In this document: positions 45,565 through 54,752 of the stretch, one piece after another | Numbering within the stretch: position 1 is the first letter of the stretch | Layout: each line of letters begins with the position of its first letter | Origin: Dyadobacter chenhuakuii | GTDB taxonomy: Bacteria; Bacteroidota; Bacteroidia; Cytophagales; Spirosomataceae | Direction of reading: 5' to 3' | Assembly (NCBI RefSeq): GCF_023821985.2 | Contig: NZ_CP098805.1 | Location: 1 to 64,000 of the forward strand | DNA: 64,000 nt | The notes under the pieces: model-generated | The model's input: only the letters and a program-made list of their open reading frames with translations | Told to the model about the DNA's origin: nothing | Databases searched by the model: none | Program-made: the position numbers and the translations under genes

Positions 45565-45696
45565 TTAATCGCCTTTTTTATGTTTATGTGGCTTCAATGA
45601 AGGCGTGTTGCCGGGTGACTCCTTGTTATCCCTTTGACGCTTATCGGGCTCTTGGGTAGACTGGGCAGTTTTTTTAGGTCCTGGCTTGATTCCCAT
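45565..45696 (-). CDS. Small basic protein, 43 residues
   Basis: A short frame with ATG at 45696 and TAA at 45565-45567. The 43-residue product is rich in Lys, Pro and Gln (MGIKPGPKKTAQSTQEPDK at the start, HKHKKGD at the end), very hydrophilic, with no membrane segment. It fills an otherwise empty gap between the DUF4270 terminator and the permease gene. The biased, disordered composition is like small basic proteins I recall from Cytophagales genomes, but I cannot name a family. It could also be chance. Confidence 0.45.
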   Translation of the reverse strand: MGIKPGPKKTAQSTQEPDKRQRDNKESPGNTPSLKPHKHKKGD

Positions 45697-45751
45697 GGTT
45701 TATAGTATTTGGTGTACAATGTCAGGTTGTTAAAAATTTATGCCACAGAGT

Positions 45752-48160
45752 CTATTCGCTTCGTAAAGACTTCACTGGGTTCATTAAGGCGGCCCTGACA
45801 CTTTGAAAACTTACAGTGATCAGTGCAACGACAACTGTTGCTAAAAGTGCTAACAGAAAAACAAAAGGGTTAATCGATATCTTATATTCGAAATTTTTCA
45901 GCCAGCTATTCATTGCCCACCACCCGGCAGGTGCTGCAAGGACAAATGCAATGCCAATCAGTTGAATAAACTCCCAGCTGAAAAGCCAAAGGATACTACC
46001 GACGCTAGCACCCAGTACTTTGCGAACGCCTACTTCTTTCGTGCGCTGAGTGACCATAAATAAGACAAGTCCATATAAGCCCATGCAACCTATGACCAAG
46101 GCGATGCCTGTGAAAAAGTTAATGAGCTTGCCCATGGTCTGCTCTTGCTGGTAGAATTCCTGAATCTGTTCATCGACAAATGCTGGTTCGAAAAAGCTGT
46201 CGGTATACACCTGATTGTATGCCTTTTCTAATCGAGCCAGCATATGAGCGTAGTTGGCAGAGCGAAGTTGAATATTTGCCGAGTAAAACCCAGTAGCCAT
46301 AGTGGTCAGAAATAAGGGCTTAATGCGCTGTTTAAGATCTGATTGGTTATAATCTTTTAAAACGCCTACAATTTCCAAAGGAGCAAAGCCAGCCTTATGC
46401 AAGACCTTGCCCACAACGTCCGTGGGCCGGGAGAATCCCAGCCGCTGCATGAATGTCTCGTTGATAAGGGCCTCTCGGGCTGTGTCCGAAGCCTGGAGAT
46501 TACGACCAGCCAGTAATTTTAAACCATATAAGCCCACATAGTCAGCATCAATCCAGGCTTGTTGTGGTCCGTATGGCTCCTCGCTGGGGCGGCCATCAAG
46601 GCGAACCCTGGTTTCGCTTCTCCAGCCCGACTGAGGAGGCCCGCCCATCGAGTAGCTAAACTGGCCTATCTCAGGTATGGCTGCTGCCAGGTTACGGAAC
46701 GCACGCATTTTAACCAGATCCTGCGCTGGAAGGTTTGGCAGACTTACGGTCACAATAGCATCTTTTCGAAAGCCCAGGTCTTTTCTCTGAACATACCGGA
46801 GCTGACTGCCTACGACTATCAAGCCGATAATGAGCATTTGTGAAATGGCAAACTGCGCTACCACCAAACCACGCCTGAGATTGAAACCGCCTGCCTGTTG
46901 TGTGGTGAGCCGTCCTGCCAGGGCGACAACCGGGCGAAAACCAGCCAAAACCAGGGCTGGATATAAACCTGCCAGCAAAATAACCGCTATAACAAGTAAG
47001 GCCAGCCAACCCAATACCGAGGTAGAAAAGTAAAATGTAAACCGGAAGGGGCCATTCAGGAAAGTATTGGCCAGTGTCTGTCCGTACTGAAAGATACCGA
47101 TGGCCAGTGCCAGGGCAGCAAAGACAATGAGCGCGGTTTCACCTATAAATTGCCAGAACAGCTGTGCTTTTGTGCTGCCCAACACTTTGCGAACGCCCAC
47201 TTCGCGTGCACGGTTGAGTGCCTGCGCAGTGGCAAGATTTACAAAATTGATACTGGCAGTTCCTATTAGCAGTGCGGCAATCAATGTCAAAGACAGCAAT
47301 AATCCCTTGCTTACGCCTCCATACTCAGCCGATAAGTGCATGGTGCTGAATGGTATGGCCGGGTAGGAGGTCTCCTTGATTTTAGCTGGATTATACTTTT
47401 TGACGAAAGAGGGTATGTGCCGTTGCCAGTCAGCTGCCGTGAAATTGTCGTTAAACAATGCGTAACAGTGCGTGCTGCCGTTGGTATTATCAAAAGGCTG
47501 ATCTTCTGGCCGGGAGCCTAGCTGCTCTTTAACAGATCCCCAGGCAGCCAGGATAGAATAATCCAGATCAGTATTGTCCTTGTAATCTGCAAATACGCCT
47601 ACCACGCGCGCAGGGATCCGGGCATCCAGTCGAAGGGTCCGGCCTATAATGTTTGTGCTGGTACCAAAGCATTTGCGGGCCATTTCAGCACTGATAACCA
47701 CAGTGCCCGGCTCAGCAAGAGCGTCGGGCCCGCCTGCTAACCAGGTGTAATCAAAAATGCTGAAATAGGAAGGCTGAACAAATGCGCCGTTGTGATTTTT
47801 ATCCTTTATTTTCTTATCTGCCTGCTGCGCAACGGGTATGCTTACCAGCGGTGAATACCACTCTTCCAGCATGGCAATATGTTCAATTTCAGGGTAGTCG
47901 CTTCGCGCTGCCTGACCGAACGGATACGGAATGCCCTGAATGTTGAACTCGCTGGTAGAGGAGGTAAAACGCGATGTAAATTGGTAGATCCGCTCGTAAT
48001 TGCGGTGGTGACGATCGGTTTGATAATGATAGCGGACAAGTGCGAATATCAGCAATGCACAGCCCATGCCAAGTGCTAAACCAGTGATGTTAATGAATGC
48101 GTACGCGCGGTTTTTGCGCAAATTACGCCAGGCAATTTTCATATAGTTGAGCACCATCAT
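45752..48160 (-). CDS. FtsX/MacB-type ABC transporter permease
   Basis: An 802-residue inner-membrane protein with two copies of the MacB periplasmic core plus FtsX permease arrangement: an N-terminal helix (AYAFINITGLALGMGCALLIF), a periplasmic domain, three helices with NLATAQALNRAREVGVRKVLG, a second periplasmic domain, and a second FtsX block with TQRTKEVGVRKVLGASVGS. The repeated EVGVRKVLG is the coupling-helix mark. No ATPase gene is adjacent. Proteins of this type in Bacteroidota are thought to export or sense peptides or stress signals. A later in-frame ATG (MKIAWRNL) is an alternative start. Confidence 0.88.
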   Translation of the reverse strand: MMVLNYMKIAWRNLRKNRAYAFINITGLALGMGCALLIFALVRYHYQTDRHHRNYERIYQFTSRFTSSTSEFNIQGIPYPFGQAARSDYPEIEHIAMLEEWYSPLVSIPVAQQADKKIKDKNHNGAFVQPSYFSIFDYTWLAGGPDALAEPGTVVISAEMARKCFGTSTNIIGRTLRLDARIPARVVGVFADYKDNTDLDYSILAAWGSVKEQLGSRPEDQPFDNTNGSTHCYALFNDNFTAADWQRHIPSFVKKYNPAKIKETSYPAIPFSTMHLSAEYGGVSKGLLLSLTLIAALLIGTASINFVNLATAQALNRAREVGVRKVLGSTKAQLFWQFIGETALIVFAALALAIGIFQYGQTLANTFLNGPFRFTFYFSTSVLGWLALLVIAVILLAGLYPALVLAGFRPVVALAGRLTTQQAGGFNLRRGLVVAQFAISQMLIIGLIVVGSQLRYVQRKDLGFRKDAIVTVSLPNLPAQDLVKMRAFRNLAAAIPEIGQFSYSMGGPPQSGWRSETRVRLDGRPSEEPYGPQQAWIDADYVGLYGLKLLAGRNLQASDTAREALINETFMQRLGFSRPTDVVGKVLHKAGFAPLEIVGVLKDYNQSDLKQRIKPLFLTTMATGFYSANIQLRSANYAHMLARLEKAYNQVYTDSFFEPAFVDEQIQEFYQQEQTMGKLINFFTGIALVIGCMGLYGLVLFMVTQRTKEVGVRKVLGASVGSILWLFSWEFIQLIGIAFVLAAPAGWWAMNSWLKNFEYKISINPFVFLLALLATVVVALITVSFQSVRAALMNPVKSLRSE

Positions 48161-48305
48161 ATACCGCTAAATTATTGTCAGGTCTGTAAAGCTACTTTTT
48201 CCTTTACGGCCCAATTTTCATTCCACGAGGCTAAAAATGCCTTACAGCGGATTGGAGCGGCTATTTGATAGCATTGACTGTGCGATTTCGGACATTGGTG
48301 TGCGC

Positions 48306-48950
48306 TTAAAAAACGACAATGCCTCTTAAAAAAAGGGTCTCGTCGGGATGTTTGTAAAAGACATACATGGGTTTCATTACGATGGTGTAGTCATCATAAA
48401 TCCAGGTCATACTCTGGTCGGCTCCTGCTTTGGCGGCCTCAAAATCATATTTGTAGTGAAAACGGCTGGTATCCAGGTATGCGCTTTTTCCGGGAGGCAC
48501 CAGGCGGAACGCATTATCAGCTCCCGAAGAGGTGACGACAACGGTTTTTTTGGTGTCATCCCAATTGAAGGTCATGTTGGTAGGCCTGGAAAACTTCATT
48601 TCGGTACTAAAAGCCTTTGCGGGCGGCGCGAACGGTGGATTCGTCCAAGCCGAGCCGGCGTAATAATGTACATAACCTATGTCGCCAGAACCACCGCTTG
48701 CCTGGAAGGTTACATAAACAGCATCGCGGTAGAGAACTTTGAGCGAGTCTGCCAGCACGTTGATGGTGTCTTGGCCGACAACCCGGTAAGCTTTGGATAT
48801 GTAAAATGGTACCGTTCTGATTTGACTATAAAACCTTTCTTTGTCGAATTCTTCGGCCACAACTTCTTTTTTTTCAACCGATTCGTCGGTGCAGGAACCG
48901 ATGAAAAATGCACCCGACAGGATCAATGCAGAGAATAAGAGTTTCTTCAT
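48306..48950 (-). CDS. Lipoprotein of unknown function
   Basis: A 214-residue lipoprotein with signal FSALILSGAFFIGSC (Cys near residue 20) and a charged linker (DESVEKKEVVAEEFDKE). The rest contains strands such as DAVYVTFQASGGSGDIGYVHYY and TIVMKPMYVFYKHP. I do not recognise a family. It is a single gene, opposite in direction to its right neighbour. Confidence 0.65.
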   Translation of the reverse strand: MKKLLFSALILSGAFFIGSCTDESVEKKEVVAEEFDKERFYSQIRTVPFYISKAYRVVGQDTINVLADSLKVLYRDAVYVTFQASGGSGDIGYVHYYAGSAWTNPPFAPPAKAFSTEMKFSRPTNMTFNWDDTKKTVVVTSSGADNAFRLVPPGKSAYLDTSRFHYKYDFEAAKAGADQSMTWIYDDYTIVMKPMYVFYKHPDETLFLRGIVVF

Positions 48951-49188
48951 GGAATGAGTAGTTTATAGAATGGCTTTATCGCCTTCAATACAGACAAATG
49001 AAGCTGGCCAAACCGTTGCACTTTTTTTCAAATTTTTATAAAAATCCATTGTCCGTAAAAATCAGCAACACTCTGTTAAAGCTGATTTTACTTATCGTTT
49101 ACATTCTTTTACAGCTCCTTAACAGCGGCGAGAATACAACCATTTAGCTTTGCCGAAGAGATTTATTCAAATTAAACCTGCTAAAAAC

Positions 49189-49755
49189 ATGAAAAAAATC
49201 ATTTATGCGCTGCTTTTGCCCCTGGTTGTAGTAAGCGGACTAGTATTTGCAAATCGTGAAATCAAAAATGAAGCTGCCAAAAAATCAACCGCAAGTCCAC
49301 GCTCTGATGCCGAAAGGAAAGCTTCGTTGAAAAAATGGGAGTCTACTCCGGATGCTATAAGATACGAAAAATGGAAAGTGTCACCCGAAGGCAAAAAAGT
49401 GTATGCCGGTGAAGCTAAAATACGCAAACATATCAATGCTTTTACCGATATGACGGCTACCGTAACCGCCCTTTCTCTTCCCGCTGGCTCCCGATTGGGT
49501 TTTGGGGTGATGGTCAGAATTAATGATGAAGATTACATTCTTAGTTTTGGCGCCCAACTATCCGAGAAGAATTCTTTAAACGCTATTAATCAATCCCGGC
49601 AATTGCACACGCTGAAAGTCAACGACAAAATAAAGATACGAAGCCATAGTGTATCGCACGCACCCAAGTATTTGTATCCGATAATATCGGGCGATTATAT
49701 AGAACGGGATGGTAAAATTATCTATAAACGTGCCGCTGGTAAAGGTGGTTGCTGA
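49189..49755 (+). CDS. Exported protein of unknown function
   Basis: From the ATG at 49189 (a TTG at 49150 would add 13 residues before the signal) the product is 188 residues with a signal peptide (MKKIIYALLLPLVVVSGLVF). The mature part starts with a basic, Ser/Lys-rich helix (RSDAERKASLKKWESTPDA) and a repeated short phrase YEKWKVSPEGKKVY, then a strand-rich domain (GSRLGFGVMVRINDEDYIL). It ends in a Cys (GKGGC). No family recognised. Confidence 0.65.
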   Translation: MKKIIYALLLPLVVVSGLVFANREIKNEAAKKSTASPRSDAERKASLKKWESTPDAIRYEKWKVSPEGKKVYAGEAKIRKHINAFTDMTATVTALSLPAGSRLGFGVMVRINDEDYILSFGAQLSEKNSLNAINQSRQLHTLKVNDKIKIRSHSVSHAPKYLYPIISGDYIERDGKIIYKRAAGKGGC

Positions 49756-49887
49756 TGAAAAAGAATATTTAAAAATTTTGTTTAATACCCTCTCAAAACG
49801 AGGCTTTGGCACGTTTTTGTGATATATTGGTTGGTGATGTAACTGATAGTATATACGTTAAGACGAGCGTTTTAGCGTAGGGTTTAA

Positions 49888-50316
49888 ATGATTTTAATGA
49901 TGCATTCAATTGTATATCTGAGCTCATCAAGAGTCCTGCTGGATGAGAGAGAAATGGGAAATATTATAGAAAAAAGCCGTATAAATAATGCTGAGGCTGA
50001 TATTACGGGGGTTTTGATTTACTGTAATGGCAGCATTATACAGGTTTTGGAAGGAGATAAAGATGCCATACATTCCTTATTTGAAAAGATAAAGCGGGAC
50101 GACCGCCATAATCAGGTAATCCCCCTTTTTCAAGGACCTGTAAATGTCAGATCATTCGATAACTGGGCGATGGGCTATAGTACGCCCGCATCCCGTAACA
50201 TGGATGAATTAAAAGATAAGCTTTCCTTTATTGAAGACCCATACACGCAGGCTAAAAGTGAGAATAAGATTTTCTCATTGCTTCAAGTTTTCTTTAAAAA
50301 CAACCATCGGAATTAG
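49888..50316 (+). CDS. BLUF blue-light photoreceptor, single domain
   Basis: A 142-residue FAD-binding blue-light sensor. The key residues are at the spacing of AppA: Y10 in HSIVYLSS, N34 in SRINNAEADITG, Q52 in GSIIQVLEG, and W93 and M95 in DNWAMGYS, counted from the ATG at 49888; in-frame ATGs at 49897 and 49900 are also possible starts. About 40 C-terminal residues after the domain form likely helices that could contact a partner. No output domain is fused, so signalling must be through another protein, as in PixD-type systems. The partner is not evident nearby. Confidence 0.93.
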   Translation: MILMMHSIVYLSSSRVLLDEREMGNIIEKSRINNAEADITGVLIYCNGSIIQVLEGDKDAIHSLFEKIKRDDRHNQVIPLFQGPVNVRSFDNWAMGYSTPASRNMDELKDKLSFIEDPYTQAKSENKIFSLLQVFFKNNHRN

Positions 50317-50333
50317 ATTGCGGCTGATTCCTT

Positions 50334-50591
50334 TTAAAAGATCACCTGATTTCCAGATTTGCCTTGCAGCCTCGTATTTCTGACGGCAGCAGGGCCTTTG
50401 AAACGGTACTGGACACCAATAATTTCGGTTGCCGGGTCGGTTATTATGGTTTTATATGCTTCCCGGCCGTTCACCAAAAACCTAATACTGCGATTAGTGC
50501 ACACGACTTTTAGCTTTACCCAATCATTCAAATTACAACCAAATCCGCTTAGATTATCGTTTCGGCAACACAAGAACCCGTCAAAACGAAT
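50334..50591 (-). pseudogene. C-terminal remnant of a lost gene
   Basis: An open stretch encoding about 86 residues begins just after an in-frame TAA (50592-50594) without a credible start codon. It reads RFDGFLCCRNDNLSGFG, DWVKLKVVCTNRSIRFLVNG and ends with GVQYRFKGPAAVRNTRL, which looks like the C-terminal jelly-roll-like end of a larger Bacteroidota protein. No N-terminal portion is found upstream, where the CarboxypepD-like gene ends 39 bases away. It is best read as the 3' fragment of a deleted gene; a short genuine gene using a TTG at 50573 is less likely. Confidence 0.55.
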
Positions 50592-50630
50592 TTACAACTG
50601 GGATTTAGCGACGAAATCTGGCTTTATCTC

Positions 50631-51500
50631 TTACTCTACGCCTCCATTACCCGGTTTATAGGTTTCAAAATACATTGTAGGACTGAATTTGGATTTTGTT
50701 GGCAGAAAAGGCTCTTCGGGCGTATTTCGGATAAACATATAACCTTCCTTTCTGGATAGCGAGATAGTCAGTTTATAACTTTCATCCCTTTCTTCTTCTT
50801 TTACCCATGCGTCCAGCCATTCAACGGCGACGACTATGCTCTCATCAATGACAAGATTATAAGGAGCTAAATCGACACTGACCCATTTCTGGCCTTTGTT
50901 GACATTAAAGAATATGTTTTCATTAATTAATTCCGCCTTTAAATTGCCTGAGTAGCCCCCGGCCAAAGGCAGAATATGCAAGCGAAAGCGGACACTGTCA
51001 AATTCACACGCATCCATGTGCATCTTAAACTTGGCCAGCTTCAACGGTAGCTCGTTGGTCTCAATAGCAACACCCCTTAGACGTCCTCGGGAACTCTTAT
51101 AATCACCCCAGCCCGTGTATTGCCCGCTTGCTTTCTGATTGCCGATCGGGATTATTTCCCGTTTGCCTTGTGCAATCACTTCGTGGAGTTGCAGGGCGCC
51201 CGGGCTGAGTTTAATTTGATAGGCTGATTGCGAAATTTCTCGTTTTATAAATTTTACAGATGCATATCCCAGATAACTCACAATGAGAGTATCTGTTGGT
51301 GCTGCCTTGTTTATGGCAATGTCAAAGCGCCCATCTGCATCTGCTATTCCCCCGATGCTTTTTCCTTTCACCCCTATGCTGGCATAAGGCAGCGGTTTTG
51401 CATTGACAGCATCACTTACCGTTCCCTTAAAAGATTGGCCTACTACGGTGATGGGCAGACTTATCAAAAAAGATAACACAATTAATTTGTTGGTGGTCAT
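50631..51500 (-). CDS. Exported protein with CarboxypepD-regulatory-like domain
   Basis: A 289-residue exported protein (signal KLIVLSFLISLPITVVGQ). Residues about 22-105 are the beta-sandwich of the carboxypeptidase regulatory-like family (FKGTVSDAVNAKPLPYASI, GGIADADGRFDIAI, TLIVSYLGYASVK), which is usually the N-terminal part of TonB-dependent receptors. Here the receptor barrel is missing and a different C-terminal domain follows (RFRLHILPLAG region). It is the third gene after PadR and a permease, 12 bases behind the latter. Role unknown, probably periplasmic or surface. Confidence 0.75.
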   Translation of the reverse strand: MTTNKLIVLSFLISLPITVVGQSFKGTVSDAVNAKPLPYASIGVKGKSIGGIADADGRFDIAINKAAPTDTLIVSYLGYASVKFIKREISQSAYQIKLSPGALQLHEVIAQGKREIIPIGNQKASGQYTGWGDYKSSRGRLRGVAIETNELPLKLAKFKMHMDACEFDSVRFRLHILPLAGGYSGNLKAELINENIFFNVNKGQKWVSVDLAPYNLVIDESIVVAVEWLDAWVKEEERDESYKLTISLSRKEGYMFIRNTPEEPFLPTKSKFSPTMYFETYKPGNGGVE

Positions 51501-51512
51501 ATCAGTTAAATA

Positions 51513-54131
51513 TCACTCGGTTCTTAAAGCAGAAACAGGATTCAACCAGGCAGCTTTGATCGCCTGAGAGCTGACAGTGAGTAGTGCAATGGACGTTGTT
51601 ACCACGCCGGATATGGCGAAAATCCACCAACTTAAACTTGTATGGTATGCAAATGTGCCCAGCCAGCTGCTGAGAGCCCACCATGCCAGCGGAGAGGCAA
51701 GAATTAATGCGATTAGGATAAGTTTCAGAAAGTCAGAAGAAAGAAGACCGACAATATTTGCCGAACTTGCTCCGAGCACTTTTCGTACGCCAATTTCCTT
51801 CGTCCGCTGCTCGGCAGTAAATGCTGCGAGTCCAAATAGCCCCAGGCACGAAATCAGGATGGCAAGCACACCAAAATAATTGACAAGCGTATTGACCTGT
51901 TGCTCACTCCGGTAAAGATTCTCATACTCATCATCCAGGAAATGATAGTCGAAAGGATAATCTGGATTGAACCGCTTAGCTATATTTTTAAGCTCTGCAA
52001 GGGCTTGCTCTGTTTTCCCCGTCTGCGTTTTTACTAATAAATAACCCGAATTCTCAGGAATATAAGTCAGTACGAGCGGGGTGATAGCCTGGTGCAGCGA
52101 GATCATATGGAAGTCCTTCATAAGCCCGATCACACGCCCGGTGCCTTTCCAGAATTTGATCTCCTTGCCAACAGGATTTTTTTCGCCCATCAGCCGGGCC
52201 GTTGCCTCGTTGATCAGGTAGGCAGATGAATCCGCGGCGCTGCCAGCACGAAAGTCCCTGCCGTCGACGAGCTTAATGTTCATGGTTTTGACAAAATCAG
52301 CTCCAACCGTCATCGCTGTCACATTGGTTTCCAGGCTCGGATCTTTTCCCGGCCAGGATAAATCGCCCGATGTTGCCTGGATGTTGACTGGGAGCATAGC
52401 GGTCGCCGTCGCCGATGCTACGGCTGGTTGCCTGATTACTTCCTGCCTGAAAGCTTCCATCTTTTCGGGCTTGGCAAAATTGCCTTCCAGGGTCAGGTAA
52501 ATAACGTTATTACGATCCAGACCCAGATTTTTGGTCCGTAAATACTGCATTTGCTTACTGACGGCAAGCATGCCGACAATCAAAAAAACGGATAAGGAAA
52601 ATTGGAATGTAACCAGTATTTTTCGGAAGAGTGCCGGACCATTGCCAAACTGTATTTTGCCTTTCAGAATCGCAATCGGCCTTAATGCTGACAAAAACAA
52701 CGCCGGATAGCTTCCTGCCAAAAGCCCGGTCAGCATTGTTAATGCTATAATCCCGGCCCAAATTGCCGGACTGGCAAGGTTTAGGGCCAATTGCTTTCCA
52801 AACAACTGGTTGAAACCAGGCAATGCGAGCCACACGCCAGCCAGCGCCAGGACAACGGCCAGCACACTGGTGAGAACAGATTCACTTAAAAATTGCCCGA
52901 TCAGCGAGGAACGTAATGCGCCAACTACTTTTCGCACACCTACCTCTTTGGCCCGTGTAGCAGAACGTGCTGTGGCAAGATTCATAAAATTAATGCAGGC
53001 AATAAGCAAAAGAAACGCTGCAACGACAGAAAACACCCGGACATATTCGATCCGCCCACCGACTGGCTTGCCCATTTTGTATTCACCATACAAATAAACG
53101 TCCGTTATCGGTTGAAGAATTGGCACCGTAGTGTTATCCTTATCCGTATAGTGCTTGTAAATACCTTTCATGCTCTGTTCGGCCTGGGCCTGGGTCGTAT
53201 TTTGCCGCAGCCGGACGTAGGTTAAAAAAGAGCTGTTACCCCACGTTTTTTGCCAGGGCTGTTCCTGCTCCTTCCAGTTGACCACCCAGCCAAACTTCAA
53301 AGTCGAATTGTCTGGCAAATCCTTTAACACAGCACCGACGACATAGAATTTCTCATTATTAAGCTGCAGTGATTTTCCAAGTGCCTCTGTATTGGGAAAA
53401 TATTTATCAGCCATTTTTTCTGTAATGACAATCTGGTTGGTTTGCGCAAGCGCCATGCGGGGGTTGCCTTTCAAAACAGGCAATTCGAATACGCCAAAAA
53501 AGTCGTCCGTCGCATAATATCCTTTCTCCTTGGCACTTTTTTCTCCGACCTTAACCAGCAGCTCCGCCCAGGCATTGACCTTTGTGGCTGCGGCAACTTC
53601 GGGTATGTCTTTGGAAAGCGCATCCTGTAATGGTCCGGGTGTGACTTCACCCGTGCCGATTTCTCCCGTATTTCGGTTGGTCGAGTTGGTCCGCACAAAA
53701 AAGACGTTTTCCGCATCTGTAATGAAGCGATTATAACTAAGCTCATCTTGAACCCACAAACCAATCATGAGCGCGCAGGCCATACCCAGGGCGAGCCCAA
53801 AGACATTGATGGCTGTGTACATTTTATTCTTGGCAAGATTGCGCCGGGCGGTGGTAAAATAGGATTGAAGCATGTCGGTTAGGGATGGATTTGGGTATTT
53901 CGAAGTTGCTTTACGCTTGTAAAAGAACGGTGTCAGACAGTGCAATACGGCCGATATGTAACCCTGGCGAGCGCGGGACAGTCCGTTGGTTTCCACTTGT
54001 TTATAGAAAACTTCATGCAAGTCGCCCTGCACGAATTCTAGCAGGTGCGGTGCTATGAACCATTCGAGAAGCTTGTCGGCCCAGCGGGGAGGTTGGGCTT
54101 TCGGTTGCTGATTTTGAGGCTTTCGGGTCAC
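51513..54131 (-). CDS. FtsX/MacB-type permease with N-terminal PadR-associated prefix domain
   Basis: An 872-residue membrane protein. About 90 N-terminal residues (PRWADKLLEWFIAPHLLEFV, then GDLHEVFYKQVETNG) form the permease prefix domain seen in permeases next to PadR regulators. The rest repeats the MacB-FtsX plan twice, with AINVFGLALGMACALMIGLW, RATRAKEVGVRKVVGALRS-type motif (SATRAKEVGVRKVVGA) and TAEQRTKEIGVRKVLGASS. It follows the PadR gene by 16 bases and precedes the CarboxypepD-like gene by 12, so the three form one operon. No ATPase is encoded nearby. Confidence 0.9.
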   Translation of the reverse strand: MTRKPQNQQPKAQPPRWADKLLEWFIAPHLLEFVQGDLHEVFYKQVETNGLSRARQGYISAVLHCLTPFFYKRKATSKYPNPSLTDMLQSYFTTARRNLAKNKMYTAINVFGLALGMACALMIGLWVQDELSYNRFITDAENVFFVRTNSTNRNTGEIGTGEVTPGPLQDALSKDIPEVAAATKVNAWAELLVKVGEKSAKEKGYYATDDFFGVFELPVLKGNPRMALAQTNQIVITEKMADKYFPNTEALGKSLQLNNEKFYVVGAVLKDLPDNSTLKFGWVVNWKEQEQPWQKTWGNSSFLTYVRLRQNTTQAQAEQSMKGIYKHYTDKDNTTVPILQPITDVYLYGEYKMGKPVGGRIEYVRVFSVVAAFLLLIACINFMNLATARSATRAKEVGVRKVVGALRSSLIGQFLSESVLTSVLAVVLALAGVWLALPGFNQLFGKQLALNLASPAIWAGIIALTMLTGLLAGSYPALFLSALRPIAILKGKIQFGNGPALFRKILVTFQFSLSVFLIVGMLAVSKQMQYLRTKNLGLDRNNVIYLTLEGNFAKPEKMEAFRQEVIRQPAVASATATAMLPVNIQATSGDLSWPGKDPSLETNVTAMTVGADFVKTMNIKLVDGRDFRAGSAADSSAYLINEATARLMGEKNPVGKEIKFWKGTGRVIGLMKDFHMISLHQAITPLVLTYIPENSGYLLVKTQTGKTEQALAELKNIAKRFNPDYPFDYHFLDDEYENLYRSEQQVNTLVNYFGVLAILISCLGLFGLAAFTAEQRTKEIGVRKVLGASSANIVGLLSSDFLKLILIALILASPLAWWALSSWLGTFAYHTSLSWWIFAISGVVTTSIALLTVSSQAIKAAWLNPVSALRTE

Positions 54132-54147
54132 GTTGTGATGAGCTATG

Positions 54148-54486
54148 TTACTGGCCTAATAACTTAAACTTTCCTTCCGGAATGGCTTGCCAAAGATTTT
54201 CTCGCATTGTCCGGATTTCAGCGAGTACAGTGGCGCCAGCCGCCGTCAGCGCAAAAAAGCGCTTTCGTCTTCCGCCCCGGTCCGTTGTAGCGCCTCCGAC
54301 AGAAGAGGATAGGAAACCCTTTTCCTCGAGTCTATACAATGTTGTATGAACAGCACCGATGGTAAAGCTGCGGCCCGCATGCAATTGAAGTTGTTCCATC
54401 ACAGGAACCCCATACATTTGCTCGGTGCTTGCGGCTACCACAAGGAGCACCAGTTCTTCCAATTCTCCCAGGATTGTTTTCTTCAT
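54148..54486 (-). CDS. PadR family transcriptional regulator
   Basis: A winged-helix repressor of 112 residues from the ATG at 54486; a frame starting at 54513 adds nine unlike residues. It has the PadR pattern KTILGELEELVLLVVAAS, YGVPVMEQLQLHAGRSFTIG and HTTLYRLEEKGFL, then RRKRFFALTAAG. It probably controls its own operon with the permease. Its inducer is unknown. Confidence 0.9.
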   Translation of the reverse strand: MKKTILGELEELVLLVVAASTEQMYGVPVMEQLQLHAGRSFTIGAVHTTLYRLEEKGFLSSSVGGATTDRGGRRKRFFALTAAGATVLAEIRTMRENLWQAIPEGKFKLLGQ

Positions 54487-54513
54487 AAAAGTCGGCGTCC
54501 TGATTATATACAA

Positions 54514-54752
54514 TAAGTTAAATCAAATCCCGTGCCTAGATAATAATGTGCCCATTTACTGGAAGTTATCAGATTTGATGGCTTGAATATTGTTCAAAAA
54601 CGGACAGGTTGTCGTTCATCGATGGACATATGCAAAGGCTCATGGTCTAACACTTACAGGATTGACTTAATGATTCCTTAATTTATCAATTGAATTTAAC
54701 CAGCAGAGAACGCCTAGATTTGATGTGAATTCAATATCGACACATCACGTCT
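54514..54752. other. Divergent intergenic region between padR and the TonB receptor
   Basis: No gene supported. A -7 box TAGATTTG at 54715-54722 with TTG at 54690-54692 (22-base spacer, slightly long) may serve the TonB receptor gene. No dyad resembling a PadR operator was recognised by eye. Confidence 0.35.

Noticed and set aside
45418..45600. Plus-strand 60-codon frame after DUF4270
   Set aside because: It runs through the strong terminator at 45428-45463 and overlaps the more plausible minus-strand small gene.
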